Assembly: GCF_000382225.1 (NCBI RefSeq)
Contig: NZ_KB907811.1
Coordinates: 1 to 64,000, forward strand
From: Hymenobacter aerophilus DSM 13606
GTDB lineage: Bacteria; Bacteroidota; Bacteroidia; Cytophagales; Hymenobacteraceae
Length of the DNA stretch: 64,000 bases
Direction of reading: 5' to 3'
A program made the position numbers and the translations under genes. Below the pieces are notes generated by a model. It ran no database searches and was not told the DNA's origin. It saw only the letters and a program-made list of their open reading frames with translations. Positions within the stretch are counted from its first letter, which is position 1; every line of letters starts with the position of its first letter. Below, in pieces: positions 7,437-16,024 of the stretch.

Positions 7437-9485
7437 CTACAGCACCACGTTGATGACCTTCTCGTTGCCGGCCTGGTCGGTGAGGCGCAGGGTGGCGGGG
7501 CCGCGCAGGGCCGGGCCCAGCGTATCGGTGCGCTCGGTGAACAGCGTGGCGCTTTTGTGCTCGTAGCGCAGCAGCCGGAACTGCCCGTTCACTTCCAGCT
7601 TATAGCTGGCCAGCCCCGAAAGGTCGTCGCCCACCTTGAACACCACCCCGGCCGCGCCCTTGCTCAGCAGCCGGCCCGAGGGGGGCACGGTGTCGGTAAG
7701 GATGCGGAACTGCCCGAAGGCGCGGATGGGGGCCGTGATGCTGCTGCCGTCCTCACTCCACTTACCGCCCACGTAGCCCTTGCCGCCCTTGGCCGTGATG
7801 CTGTAGATGGCCGAGCGGCGCAAATCGGCCGGGGGCGTGTCGGGGCGCAGCGTGAGGGCCAGGTTTTCGTAGAGCGGCGTGCGCGGCATATGCACCGTCC
7901 AGAGGCCCTGCCGGTAGCTGGTTTGGAGGTACAGCGTGTCAAACAGCGTTTTCGGCTTGAACTCCAGCCCCATATTCGCCGTGGCGAAGCTGAACTCGCG
8001 GCCGGCCGGAATCAGGGCCTCGCGGCTGAAACGCTGGGTGAGCTTACCGAACCGGATGGAATCGGGGCGGCCGGCGCGCAGGTCGTAGAGGTAGGTGCTC
8101 TGGCTTTGGTCGGTGTAGCTGGGGCGCAGCGTCAGGCGCCGGCCGCCGCGCAGCAGCGTTACGGGGCCCGTTACGGCGGCCGTGTCGTGGTCCGAGGTTT
8201 TCACTACCAGCAGGTTGCGGCTCACGTCGTAGCTCAGGGCGGGCGTTTTCACGGCCGCCGAGCGGGTGTGGAAGTAGGCCGGCTCTGTGCCCCGCAGCAC
8301 CAGCCGCAGCGGCGTGGTGTTGCCGTACGAGTCGGCCAGGCGGATTTCCACGTTGTACACCTTACCCGGCTCTACGTTCAGGCGGCCCTTGCCGGGGCCG
8401 GCGGTGTACATGCTCAGGTCGTTGCCGTCGTCCACGAACAGCTTCTCGAACTGCCGGCCCTGGGTGGCGCGCCACTCGTAATCGACGTGGCGGTTTATCT
8501 GGCGCGAGCCGTCGGGAAACGGCACGTCATCAATGGTGTGCTGGTACACCTGCTGCCCGTTCACGAGCACGGTAGCCTGCTGAATACCGTTTTTGTTCCA
8601 CACCTTGTCAAACCGGTCGAAGCCCTGTACCAGCAGGCCCACCGAGCCGCTGGCGGCAATGGTATCGGGCCAGACGTAGCTGCCATCGGCCAGCGGGGCC
8701 TTGGGCACGAACACGCGCTTGCCGAACCGGCCTTCTACCCGCGCCGCAATGCCCAGCGCCTCCACCGCAAACGCCTGCACCGTGGGGGCTACGTGGTCCT
8801 GGATTTCGGCAAAGCCACCCCACTGCAGCGGGTTCAGCTGGTGGCCGGTGGCGGTGCGCACCTCCCAGTGCACGTGCGGGCCCGCCGAGCCACCGGTGTT
8901 GCCGCTCAGGGCCACTACTTCGCCGCGCTGCACCGGAAACTGGCCGGGCTCAAAAAACAGCTCCAGCTCGTAGGTCTGCTTGGCGTACTGCTGGCGCCGC
9001 AGCTCCTCGGCCACGGGGCCCTTAAAGCTGTTCAGGTGCCCGTACACCGTCGTCAGGCCGTTGGGGTGGGTGATGTAGAGCACGTTGCCGTAGCCGAAGC
9101 TGCTCTGCTTCAGGCGCGACACGTAGCCGTCGGCCGAGGCGTGCACCGGCAAATCCACCCGGCCATCGGTTTTAATGTCGAGGCCGCCGTGGAAGTGGTT
9201 GGGCCGCAGCTCGCCCATGCTGCCCGACAGAAAGTTCTCCTGCCCCGGCTTGATGGGAAACAGGAAATAGCCCTTCTCAACGGCCGGAATGCCCGCCCGC
9301 CGACCCGGCGCGGCGGCCGCTTCGGCCGGCGTTTCGTCGGCAGCGGGGCCGGCCGGTTGCTGCGAGGCAGGGGCCGATTGTGGGCTTTGGCAGGCCGAGG
9401 GCTGCACGCCCATCAGCAGTAAAAACGGCAGCGCGAAGCTGAAATGGGCCTTTAGCTGGAAGCTATTGGCGGTTAGCTTTTTCAA
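7437..9485 (-). CDS. M23 (LytM)-family metallopeptidase with long C-terminal beta region
   Basis: The 682-residue product has an N-terminal signal (FALPFLLLMGVQPSAC, lipobox-like, Cys at about residue 32) and a LytM zinc-peptidase domain at about 85-225. The zinc ligands are visible in HFHGGLDI and HVHWEV. The remaining 450 residues are beta-rich, as in other large Bacteroidota M23 proteins. It should cut peptidoglycan cross-links or activate amidases. The first codons (MKKLTANSFQLK) lie in a heptad repeat arm, so the signal peptide's start seems to have been shaped by the repeat. Confidence 0.85.
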   Translation of the reverse strand: MKKLTANSFQLKAHFSFALPFLLLMGVQPSACQSPQSAPASQQPAGPAADETPAEAAAAPGRRAGIPAVEKGYFLFPIKPGQENFLSGSMGELRPNHFHGGLDIKTDGRVDLPVHASADGYVSRLKQSSFGYGNVLYITHPNGLTTVYGHLNSFKGPVAEELRRQQYAKQTYELELFFEPGQFPVQRGEVVALSGNTGGSAGPHVHWEVRTATGHQLNPLQWGGFAEIQDHVAPTVQAFAVEALGIAARVEGRFGKRVFVPKAPLADGSYVWPDTIAASGSVGLLVQGFDRFDKVWNKNGIQQATVLVNGQQVYQHTIDDVPFPDGSRQINRHVDYEWRATQGRQFEKLFVDDGNDLSMYTAGPGKGRLNVEPGKVYNVEIRLADSYGNTTPLRLVLRGTEPAYFHTRSAAVKTPALSYDVSRNLLVVKTSDHDTAAVTGPVTLLRGGRRLTLRPSYTDQSQSTYLYDLRAGRPDSIRFGKLTQRFSREALIPAGREFSFATANMGLEFKPKTLFDTLYLQTSYRQGLWTVHMPRTPLYENLALTLRPDTPPADLRRSAIYSITAKGGKGYVGGKWSEDGSSITAPIRAFGQFRILTDTVPPSGRLLSKGAAGVVFKVGDDLSGLASYKLEVNGQFRLLRYEHKSATLFTERTDTLGPALRGPATLRLTDQAGNEKVINVVL

Positions 9486-9563
9486 ATCAGAACGTACTTG
9501 GTAACGGAAGGGCAGGAGGGCCGCACGACAGCTAGCAGCTACCAGCTGTCAGCTAACAGCTTA
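9453..9563. repeat. Heptad-repeat arms (agctnnn type) around the M23 start
   Basis: At 9530-9563 the sequence is five heptads beginning agct (agctagc, agctacc, agctgtc, agctaac, agctta). A degenerate inverted counterpart at about 9453-9480 overlaps the first codons of the M23 gene. The pair brackets the gap between the FAH-family gene and the M23 gene. Confidence 0.65.
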
Positions 9564-9572
9564 GGTTGTGGC

Positions 9573-10187
9573 TTACTTAACGGCCAGCTCCAGCATTTTT
9601 TCGTCGCCGATGAAGCCTGTGAGCTGGTCGCCGATGTGCACGGGGCCGACGCCGCTGGGCGTGCCGGTGAAAATCAGGTCGCCCATTTTCAGGGTGATGA
9701 AGCGCGAGATGTAGCTGATGATTTTGTTGAAATCGTGCAGCATGAGGCCCGAGTTGCCCTGCTGGCGCACCTGCCCGTTCACTTCGAGCCGGAAGTCGAT
9801 GTTGCCCAGATCGGCGAAATCGGTTACCGGTTTGAAGGTTTGCGAGATGGGCGCCGAGCCGTCGAAGCCCTTGGCCAGCTCCCAGGGCAGGCCTTTGCTC
9901 TTGAGCTGGCTCTGCAGGTCGCGGGCCGTAAAGTCGATGCCGAGCCCGATGGCGTCGAAGTAGGTGGGCGCAAACTGCTCGTCGATATTCTTGCCGTTTT
10001 TGCACACGCGCAGCACCAGCTCAATCTCGTGGTGAATGTCCTGCGAGAAATCGGGCATGAAAAACGGCTGGTTGCGCTGGAGCAGGGCCGTATCGGGCTT
10101 GGCAAAAATGACGGGCGCGGCGGGCGTCTCGTTCTGGAGTTCGGCAATATGCTCCGCGTAGTTGCGGCCGATGCACAGGATTTTCAT
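9573..10187 (-). CDS. Fumarylacetoacetate hydrolase-family protein
   Basis: From the ATG at 10187 the protein is 204 residues, the short single-domain FAH form (FAHD1/YcgM type). Metal-binding features are present: HHEIELVLRV (Glu ligands), GIDFTARDLQ (Asp) and TGTPSGVG near the end. Members act as acylpyruvate hydrolases or oxaloacetate decarboxylases; the substrate here is not determined. The frame stays open upstream of 10187, but the start at MKILCIGRNYAEH matches the family. Confidence 0.88.
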   Translation of the reverse strand: MKILCIGRNYAEHIAELQNETPAAPVIFAKPDTALLQRNQPFFMPDFSQDIHHEIELVLRVCKNGKNIDEQFAPTYFDAIGLGIDFTARDLQSQLKSKGLPWELAKGFDGSAPISQTFKPVTDFADLGNIDFRLEVNGQVRQQGNSGLMLHDFNKIISYISRFITLKMGDLIFTGTPSGVGPVHIGDQLTGFIGDEKMLELAVK

Positions 10188-10463
10188 GGAGAAGGCAGGT
10201 TGAGGCGTGGGGGCCGGCGGCAGCAGTGGCCGGCCGAAAGCAGCCCGCAGCCAACCACCCAACCCGCCGGGGCCCCTCAAACCCAAAAGTAACGGTAATT
10301 CGTGGGCCGATGCTACCAAAAGCGGCCGGTTTTTGGTTGGGCGGCGCCAAATGCAAACATTTTGGCGGGTTCCTGACGTATAGGCCCTCAACAACGGCCG
10401 CGTTTGGCCCGGGCCCCGGGCCGGGGTGGCGGCCGTTTTTCTTCCCTCTTCATTCAAGCAGAT

Positions 10464-11258
10464 ATGTTCAAGAAACTTGCCCTCGCCAGTTGCCTGTTCG
10501 TGGCCGCGGCCTGCTCCACCGTTCCCATTACCGGGCGTCGCCAACTCAGCCTGGTGTCCGACACCGAAATGAACCAGATGGCCGCTCAGGAATACCAGAA
10601 AGTGCTGGCCAGCAGCCAGGTAGTCAGCAGCGGTGCGCAGGCGGCCATGGTGAAGCGCGTGGGCCAGCGCATCGAGCAGGCCGTGGAGCAATATTTCCGC
10701 CAGCAAAACCAGTCGCAGCAACTCGAAGGCTACGCCTGGCAGTTCAACCTGCTGCAGGACAAGCAGGAAAACGCCTGGTGCATGCCCGGCGGCAAAGTGG
10801 CGGTGTACAGCGGTATTTTACCAATCACGCAGGATGAAAACGGCCTGGCCGTGGTGATGGGCCACGAAATTGCCCACGCCGTAGCCCGGCACAGCTCCGA
10901 GCGCATGAGCCAGCAGATGGCCGCGCAGGGCCTGGGCGGGGTGGTATCAACCGCCGTGGGCCAAAGCCCGACGGCCACCCAGAACGTGTTTCTGCAGGCT
11001 GTGGGCGTGGGTACGCAGTTGGGCCTGCTGCGCTACGGCCGCAATCAGGAGTCGGAAGCCGACCGCCTGGGCCTGATTTTTATGGCCATGGCCGGGTATA
11101 ACCCCGACGGCGCCGTGCAGTTCTGGCAGCGCATGGATGCGCGCGAAAACCAGGCTTCCCCGCCCGAATTCCTGTCGACGCACCCCTCCAACGGCACGCG
11201 CATTGCCAGCATTCAGCAGGAGTTGCCCGAGGCCCGCAAGTACTACAAGGCCCGCTAA
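10464..11258 (+). CDS. M48-family metalloprotease, lipoprotein
   Basis: A 264-residue lipoprotein: signal MFKKLALASCLFVAAACS with the lipobox Cys at 17, then a peptidase domain with the zinc motif HEIAH and the downstream glutamate ligand in NQESEADRLG. This is the LoiP/YcaL/BepA-like periplasmic branch that degrades misfolded outer-membrane proteins. I chose the ATG at 10464 because it gives a clean lipoprotein signal. The gene is divergent from the FAH-family gene across 276 bp in which I see no clear promoter. Confidence 0.9.
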   Translation: MFKKLALASCLFVAAACSTVPITGRRQLSLVSDTEMNQMAAQEYQKVLASSQVVSSGAQAAMVKRVGQRIEQAVEQYFRQQNQSQQLEGYAWQFNLLQDKQENAWCMPGGKVAVYSGILPITQDENGLAVVMGHEIAHAVARHSSERMSQQMAAQGLGGVVSTAVGQSPTATQNVFLQAVGVGTQLGLLRYGRNQESEADRLGLIFMAMAGYNPDGAVQFWQRMDARENQASPPEFLSTHPSNGTRIASIQQELPEARKYYKAR

Positions 11259-11279
11259 CTCAACCGTCCCGGCCGCCCG

Positions 11280-11325
11280 AAAAGCGGGAGTATGCTGCGC
11301 AACGTGGCGGCGTACTCCCGCTTTT
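11280..11325 (+). terminator. Intrinsic terminator after the M48 gene
   Basis: A perfect 13-bp stem (11280-11292 with 11313-11325; aaaagcgggagta) followed by a T run lies 20 bp beyond the M48 stop. Confidence 0.8.
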
Positions 11326-11357
11326 TAGGCATAAGACACCCATTTTTCCTATCTTGA

Positions 11358-11927
11358 ATGATGAATCGTTTTTTACGCACCAGTGCCGGCATCTGCCTGA
11401 GCGCCGCTTTGCTGCTGGGGGGGCTGAGCGCCTGCGAAACCACCAAGCGCGGCTTTCCGGAGCTTAGCTCGCCCAACAACAACCCCGACGAGCTGGGGCG
11501 GCGCCAGCTGGAGGCTACCAGCAAGCAGGTGGCGCAGGTGGTGAACAGCAAAGTGGAGTACCTGACGCCCAAGCAGGAACTGGCCACTCGCTTCACAAAG
11601 CAGTTCGGCGACGGCACGTCGGTCAACAAAACCATCATCCGCAAGGTGCAGGAAACGCCCAAAGACAAGGCCGTGTACTATCTGGTGGGCATGGGCCTGC
11701 TCGACGGCCGGTTCCGGGCCATGGCCATTCCGCTCCAGACTTCGTCGAATAACAGTCTGTACCTGAGCTCCAACGCCCCGCGCTACATTCTCAACAGCGT
11801 GGGCTGCACGTTCTGCTACTTCAACTTCGAGCGCAACGAAATTGTGGGCACCTCGTGCGAGGAAAACACCGGCGGCAGCCGCTGCGACCTGACCGTAGAG
11901 AACAACAACGCCTTCTTCGCCCGCTAA
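11358..11927 (+). CDS. Hypothetical lipoprotein with four C-terminal cysteines
   Basis: A 189-residue protein with a lipoprotein signal (SAALLLGGLSAC, Cys about 26). No known domain recognised. The C-terminal third holds four Cys in the pattern GCTFCYFNF...SCEEN...RCDL, suggesting disulfides or a metal site after export. A TATCTTGA box ends directly before the ATG, near the -7 consensus, so the transcript may be leaderless. The hairpin at 11280-11325 separates it from the protease gene. Confidence 0.7.
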   Translation: MMNRFLRTSAGICLSAALLLGGLSACETTKRGFPELSSPNNNPDELGRRQLEATSKQVAQVVNSKVEYLTPKQELATRFTKQFGDGTSVNKTIIRKVQETPKDKAVYYLVGMGLLDGRFRAMAIPLQTSSNNSLYLSSNAPRYILNSVGCTFCYFNFERNEIVGTSCEENTGGSRCDLTVENNNAFFAR

Positions 11928-11929
11928 CT

Positions 11930-12073
11930 ATGGCATCTGGTCGCAAATGGCTGCTGCGCCTCTCGCTCACGGCCCTGGCCCTGCTCGTAACTACGGACAA
12001 GCGGCGGCCCCGGCCCACCCCGCCGCCCAAGCCCGCAAAGGAGCCGGATCCAGCGCCCGATAAGCTCACCTGA
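11930..12073 (+). CDS. Possible small membrane or exported peptide
   Basis: An open frame of 47 codons starts 2 nt after the previous stop. It encodes one hydrophobic segment (WLLRLSLTALALLVTT) followed by a Pro/Lys-rich tail (KRRPRPTPPPKPAKE). The spacing suggests co-transcription with the lipoprotein gene and translational coupling. No homologue recognised; short GC-rich frames of this kind can arise by chance. Confidence 0.35.
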   Translation: MASGRKWLLRLSLTALALLVTTDKRRPRPTPPPKPAKEPDPAPDKLT

Positions 12074-12118
12074 CTGTCGATCCGCTTAGTGGCTTGGCAG
12101 CGTTAGAAGCATAGCAGA

Positions 12119-12152
12119 ACAGCGCCGGCCGGTTGGCTGGCGCTGTTTTGTT
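12119..12152 (+). terminator. Intrinsic terminator after the lipoprotein unit
   Basis: An 8-bp stem (acagcgcc 12119-12126 with ggcgctgt 12139-12146) followed by tttgtttgt. It ends the transcript from 11358 before ppk1. Confidence 0.65.
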
Positions 12153-12313
12153 TGTAGGCTCGGGCGAAAACAGATCAGACCAGCCGCCCGGTTGCTGCCC
12201 TGGCTATTGCCGGGCCAGCTGTACTGGCTGGACTTGCGCGCCGCATTTCCGGGGCTGAAAACACGTAACGGCGCGGTTTTACCGTATTTTGCCTCTTCAA
12301 GCCCGCTATACCT

Positions 12314-14635
12314 ATGAAAGTCTTCAAATCCGCCGACCTGATCCGTAAAAGCAAGTACATCAGCCGCGACCTGAGCTGGCTGCGCTTCAACTACCGGGTG
12401 CTCGATCAGGCCCGCGACACCAGCCGCTCGCTCTTCGATCGGCTGCGCTTTATGGCCATTACCAGCTCCAACCTCGACGAGTTTTTCATGATTCGCGTCG
12501 GCTCGCTTTATAACTATATCGATTACGGCAAGGAGCGGGTGGATTACTCGGGCCTGCGCGAAATGCCCTTCCGGCGCAAGCTGCTCGACTTTGCCCACCG
12601 CTTCGTCAATGACCAGTCGATGACGTATTTGAACGATTTGAAGCCGCAGTTCGAGAAGAACGGCTTCAACGTGCTGGGCCTCGACGAGCTGACCGAAGTG
12701 GAGCTGAAGAAGGCCGACGGCTACTTCAAAAACACCGTGTTTCCGCTGCTCACGCCCATGGTCTACGACTCGTACCACGGCTTCCCGCTGATGATGAACC
12801 AGATGCTCATCTTCGGCGTGGTAACGCGCACGGGCTCGGGCGACATCGAGATGGAGAAGGGGCAGGAGCGGCTCACGTTCGTGCAGATTCCGCAGAACCT
12901 GTCGCGCTTTTTTGAGCTCACGCGGCGCGACAAAGTGCTGTTTGTGCCCATTGAGGAAATCGTGCGCGCCAATTTGCGCAAGCTGTTCCGCAACGTCGAA
13001 ATCCTGTCGGCCGACCTGTTTCGGATTACCCGCAACGGCGACTTCACGCTGGAAGAGTCGGACGACATCGACGCCAACTTCATCAAGGAAATCCAATCGG
13101 GCCTGAAAACCCGCAAGAAGGGCCGGGTAGTGCGGCTGGAAGTGGAGCCCAACGCGGCCGCTTTCTTGATGCAGGTGCTACGCGAGCGGTGGAATATTGA
13201 CAACGGCAACGTGTTCGTTATCAACTCGCTGATTGACATGAAGGGTCTGCTGCAAATCCTGAAGCACCCCCATTTCCGGGGCAAGGGGTTCAAGCAGCCG
13301 GCCCCGGTGCCGCCGCTCACGCTGCCCGACACGGTGGAGGAAAACCTGTTCGACTACCTCAAGCACCAGGATGTGCTGCTGCACCACCCCTACAACAGCA
13401 TCGACCCGGTGGTGCGGCTGCTGGAGCAGGCGGCCGAAGACCCGCACGTGCTGGGCATCAAGCAAACCATTTATCGCCTCGCCGACGACTCGCGCGTTAC
13501 GGCCGCGCTGCTGAAGGCGGCCGAAAACGGCAAGCACGTGTCGGTGCTGTTCGAGGTGAAGGCGCGCTTCGATGAGGAGCGCAATATCCGGGAAGGCGCG
13601 CGGCTCGAAAAGGCCGGCTGCTTCGTGATTTACGGGGTCAGCAAGTTCAAGACCCACACCAAGATGCTCATGATTATCCGCCGCGAAGGCGAGAAAGTGA
13701 CGCGCTACGTGCACCTGGGCACCGGCAACTACAACGAGCAGACCTCGCGCATCTACACCGACGTCAGCCTGCTGACCACCGATGAAGTGTACGGCCACGA
13801 CGTGTCGGAATTCTTCAATGTGATAACCGGCCACAGCCAGCCCGACGAGTACGAGTACCTGATTACGGCCCCCAAAGACATGCGCCAGCAGTTGGTGCAC
13901 CTGGTGCGCGAGGAGGTGAAGAACGCCAAGAAAGGCCTGCCCAGCGGCATCGTGATGAAGATGAACTCGCTGGAAGACAAGGAGATGATTGATGAGTTCT
14001 ACAAAGCCAGCAAGGCCGGCGTACCCATCCGGTTTATCGTGCGCGGCATCTGCTGCCTGCGGCCGGGCCGGGCGGGCCTGAGCGACAACATTGAGGTGCG
14101 CAGCATCGTGGGCGACTACCTGGAGCACGCCCGGCTGTTCTATTTCCACCAGGCCGGCAGCCCGAAAGTGTACGCCGGCTCGGCCGATTTGATGGTGCGC
14201 TCCTTCGAGCGGCGGCTGGAGGCGCTGTTTCTGCTGGCCAACCCCCAGATCAAGCGCGAGGCCACCAACATCCTCTACTACAACCTGCTCGACAACCAGA
14301 ACACCTACGTGATGCGCGAGGATGGCGCCTACGTGCGCCGCACGCCGGCCGAGGGCGAGCCGGTTTCCGACCTGCACAAGGAGTTCTACAACCGCAACTT
14401 CACGGTGATGCCCGAAACGGCGCTCTACGACGACTGGCTCTGCGTGGCCAACATTCAGGCGTCGTCGCAGGATGCCAACGGCCAGCCTAAAGAGGCTGTG
14501 GTCGTGGTTACATCGGAAATGCTGCCGCCAGCAGCCGACGAGGTGGTGGAAACCGACCCCGAGCGCCCCCAGCAGGAAGTGCCCATGAACGCCGGCACCA
14601 GCTACGACGCGCAGGAGGAAGCCGATTTGGCGTGA
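12314..14635 (+). CDS. ppk1: Polyphosphate kinase 1
   Basis: The 773-residue product has the PPK1 layout: N-terminal domain (YISRDLSWLRFNYRVLDQA), head domain and two phospholipase-D-like catalytic domains. The phosphorylated His is in FKTHTKMLMI, and a second His is in GDYLEHARLFYF. It makes long-chain polyphosphate from ATP reversibly. A Pro/Glu-rich tail of about 40 residues follows the catalytic core. It converges on a ppx/gppA gene, so synthesis and breakdown genes face each other across a palindromic element. Confidence 0.96.
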   Translation: MKVFKSADLIRKSKYISRDLSWLRFNYRVLDQARDTSRSLFDRLRFMAITSSNLDEFFMIRVGSLYNYIDYGKERVDYSGLREMPFRRKLLDFAHRFVNDQSMTYLNDLKPQFEKNGFNVLGLDELTEVELKKADGYFKNTVFPLLTPMVYDSYHGFPLMMNQMLIFGVVTRTGSGDIEMEKGQERLTFVQIPQNLSRFFELTRRDKVLFVPIEEIVRANLRKLFRNVEILSADLFRITRNGDFTLEESDDIDANFIKEIQSGLKTRKKGRVVRLEVEPNAAAFLMQVLRERWNIDNGNVFVINSLIDMKGLLQILKHPHFRGKGFKQPAPVPPLTLPDTVEENLFDYLKHQDVLLHHPYNSIDPVVRLLEQAAEDPHVLGIKQTIYRLADDSRVTAALLKAAENGKHVSVLFEVKARFDEERNIREGARLEKAGCFVIYGVSKFKTHTKMLMIIRREGEKVTRYVHLGTGNYNEQTSRIYTDVSLLTTDEVYGHDVSEFFNVITGHSQPDEYEYLITAPKDMRQQLVHLVREEVKNAKKGLPSGIVMKMNSLEDKEMIDEFYKASKAGVPIRFIVRGICCLRPGRAGLSDNIEVRSIVGDYLEHARLFYFHQAGSPKVYAGSADLMVRSFERRLEALFLLANPQIKREATNILYYNLLDNQNTYVMREDGAYVRRTPAEGEPVSDLHKEFYNRNFTVMPETALYDDWLCVANIQASSQDANGQPKEAVVVVTSEMLPPAADEVVETDPERPQQEVPMNAGTSYDAQEEADLA

Positions 14636-14778
14636 GGTGATTTGGTGAGAAAAGGAACGTCATTCTGAGCGCAGCGAAGAATCTCGCGTGCAATGGTAAT
14701 CCTGTCGTCAGGAATTGTTTTGGCACGCGAGATTCTTCGCTGCGCTCAGAATGACGTTCCTTTTCTCACCAAATCACC
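14636..14778. repeat. Palindromic element A, perfect 56-bp arms
   Basis: Arms 14636-14691 and 14723-14778 are perfect reverse complements by eye, with a 31-bp centre. The element begins right after the ppk1 stop and ends 1 bp before the ppx/gppA stop, so it fills the whole convergent gap. The inner arm carries the shared core (gtcattctgagcgcagcg, then gaagaatctcgcgtgc); the outer arm has 8-bp-like units (ggtgattt, ggtgagaa). It may serve as a bidirectional terminator. Confidence 0.9.
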
Positions 14779-14779
14779 G

Positions 14780-15778
14780 CTACTCTACCTCCGTGGGCCT
14801 GCTTTGGATGGTGGTTTGGGGGCCGCCGGGGCGGTGGTCGTCGCGGGCGCGAAGCTCCTCGAAGTGCTCCTCAAACAGGGCCTGGAGCATGCCGTCTTTG
14901 AGGCCGATATCGGGCACGAACATGTGCTGCACATCGGCCCACTCCATGGCCGAGAGGTAGATGTGGCCGGCCGGCACAATCACGTCGGCGCGGTCGGGGT
15001 TGAGCAGGGCCACGTTCACGCGCTCGTCCATGCTCATGCCCGTGATGCTGGCCAGCAACTCGGCGATGCGCTGGCGGCTCACGGGCTTGTCGAGGGCGGT
15101 GCCGGCCTGGGCCATGCTGTAGATTTTGTTGATGTTGCCGCCCGTGCCGATGGCCCGCGTGACGTGGTAGCGGCGGGCGTTTTCGCGCACCCAGTCTTCC
15201 ATGCGCTGCCAGGTTTCGCGCATGGCCTCGGTGCTCAGGCCGGCTTCCTCCTGCTGCATCCGCCGGATGCTGCCCACCTCGAACGACTGCGAGGCCACTT
15301 TGCGGCGGTCGTGGTAGATGTTGAACTCGGTGCTGCCGCCGCCCACGTCGATGTGCAGGTAGTGCTTGTTGTCTTCGAGCAGGTGCTCGATTACCTGGTT
15401 GATGTAAGAGGCCTCGGCCTGCCCGTCAATCACGTTCACGCGCATGCCCAGCTCCCGCTCGATGCGGGCCGATACCTCGGGGCCGTTGAGGGCGGTGCGC
15501 ATGGCCGAGGTGGCGCAGATGAGGTAGTGATTGGGCGCCACGTCGTGCACCTCCATCAGCAGGCGCAGCGCGTGCAGAAATTTGATGAACTTGGCCTGCT
15601 TGGCCTCCGAAATCCGGCCGGTGGCAAACACGTCTTCGCCCAGCCGCAGCGGGTAGCGGATGTACTCGACCCGCTTGAGCCGGTAGCGGTCTTCGTGGTG
15701 CAATACGGCCGAAATCTGACACCGCACGGCATTCGACCCAATATCAATAGCGGCAAGCTTGAGGAGAGGAAACTGCAT
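14780..15778 (-). CDS. Ppx/GppA-family phosphatase
   Basis: A 332-residue member of the exopolyphosphatase / pppGpp phosphohydrolase family, with the actin-like ATPase fold motifs LAAIDIGSNAVRC and HIDVGGGSTEFNIY. The short single-core form lacks the C-terminal HD-like domain of E. coli Ppx. Facing ppk1 it most likely degrades polyphosphate; pppGpp hydrolysis is possible. I start at the ATG at 15778 (MQFPLLKL), because the promoter box at 15782-15789 overlaps the alternative ATG at 15784. Confidence 0.9.
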   Translation of the reverse strand: MQFPLLKLAAIDIGSNAVRCQISAVLHHEDRYRLKRVEYIRYPLRLGEDVFATGRISEAKQAKFIKFLHALRLLMEVHDVAPNHYLICATSAMRTALNGPEVSARIERELGMRVNVIDGQAEASYINQVIEHLLEDNKHYLHIDVGGGSTEFNIYHDRRKVASQSFEVGSIRRMQQEEAGLSTEAMRETWQRMEDWVRENARRYHVTRAIGTGGNINKIYSMAQAGTALDKPVSRQRIAELLASITGMSMDERVNVALLNPDRADVIVPAGHIYLSAMEWADVQHMFVPDIGLKDGMLQALFEEHFEELRARDDHRPGGPQTTIQSRPTEVE

Positions 15779-15781
15779 AGG

Positions 15782-15789
15782 CAAATATA
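15782..15789 (-). promoter_or_regulatory. Promoter box of ppx/gppA; predicted leaderless
   Basis: TATATTTG on the minus strand fits TAnnTTTG exactly and ends 3 nt before the ATG at 15778. Transcription would then start at or next to the first base of the start codon. I saw no -33 TTG at normal spacing. Confidence 0.5.
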
Positions 15790-15800
15790 GAGTGATTTTG

Positions 15801-15833
15801 AGCTGTTAGCTGAGAGCTATCAGCTGTTAGCTC
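15801..15833. repeat. Heptad repeats (agctnnn type) upstream of ppx/gppA
   Basis: Five consecutive heptads starting agct (agctgtt, agctgag, agctatc, agctgtt, agctc) lie just upstream of the ppx/gppA promoter box. They match the type seen at 9530-9563 and 52865-52900. Confidence 0.65.
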
Positions 15834-15863
15834 TTGTGCTTTAAGCCAAGGCGATGCTATAAA

Positions 15864-16003
15864 AGAACGTCATTCAGAGCATGCTGCGCTTAGAGCAGGG
15901 ACGAAGAATCTCGCGTGCCATGCTAACTCTATCGTCAGGATTACCGTGGCACGCGAGATTCTTCGTCCCTGCTCTAAGCGCAGCATGCTCTGAATGACGT
16001 TCT
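15864..16003. repeat. Palindromic element B, perfect 57-bp arms
   Basis: Arms 15864-15920 and 15947-16003 are perfect reverse complements by eye, with a 26-bp centre. It shares the outer word gaacgtcattc and the inner gaagaatctcgcgtgcc with the other elements but has its own insert (atgctgcgcttagagcag) present symmetrically in both arms. It lies between the phosphoesterase-BamA gene stop and ppx/gppA. Confidence 0.9.
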
Positions 16004-16024
16004 ACCTTGGCAACTGGCAACAGA

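Noticed and set aside
7341-9422. Long + strand open frame (693 codons) opposite the M23 peptidase gene.
   Set aside because: Arg/Gln/Val/Ala-rich translation without motifs, while the minus-strand product has a signal peptide and intact zinc motifs. The same reasoning removes the long + frame at 39005-41116 opposite the helicase gene.
10340-10370. Small inverted repeat (cgccaaatg / cattttggcg) in the FAH/M48 divergent gap as an operator.
   Set aside because: Short and imperfect, with no promoter box beside it and no regulator gene nearby; too weak to report as a feature.
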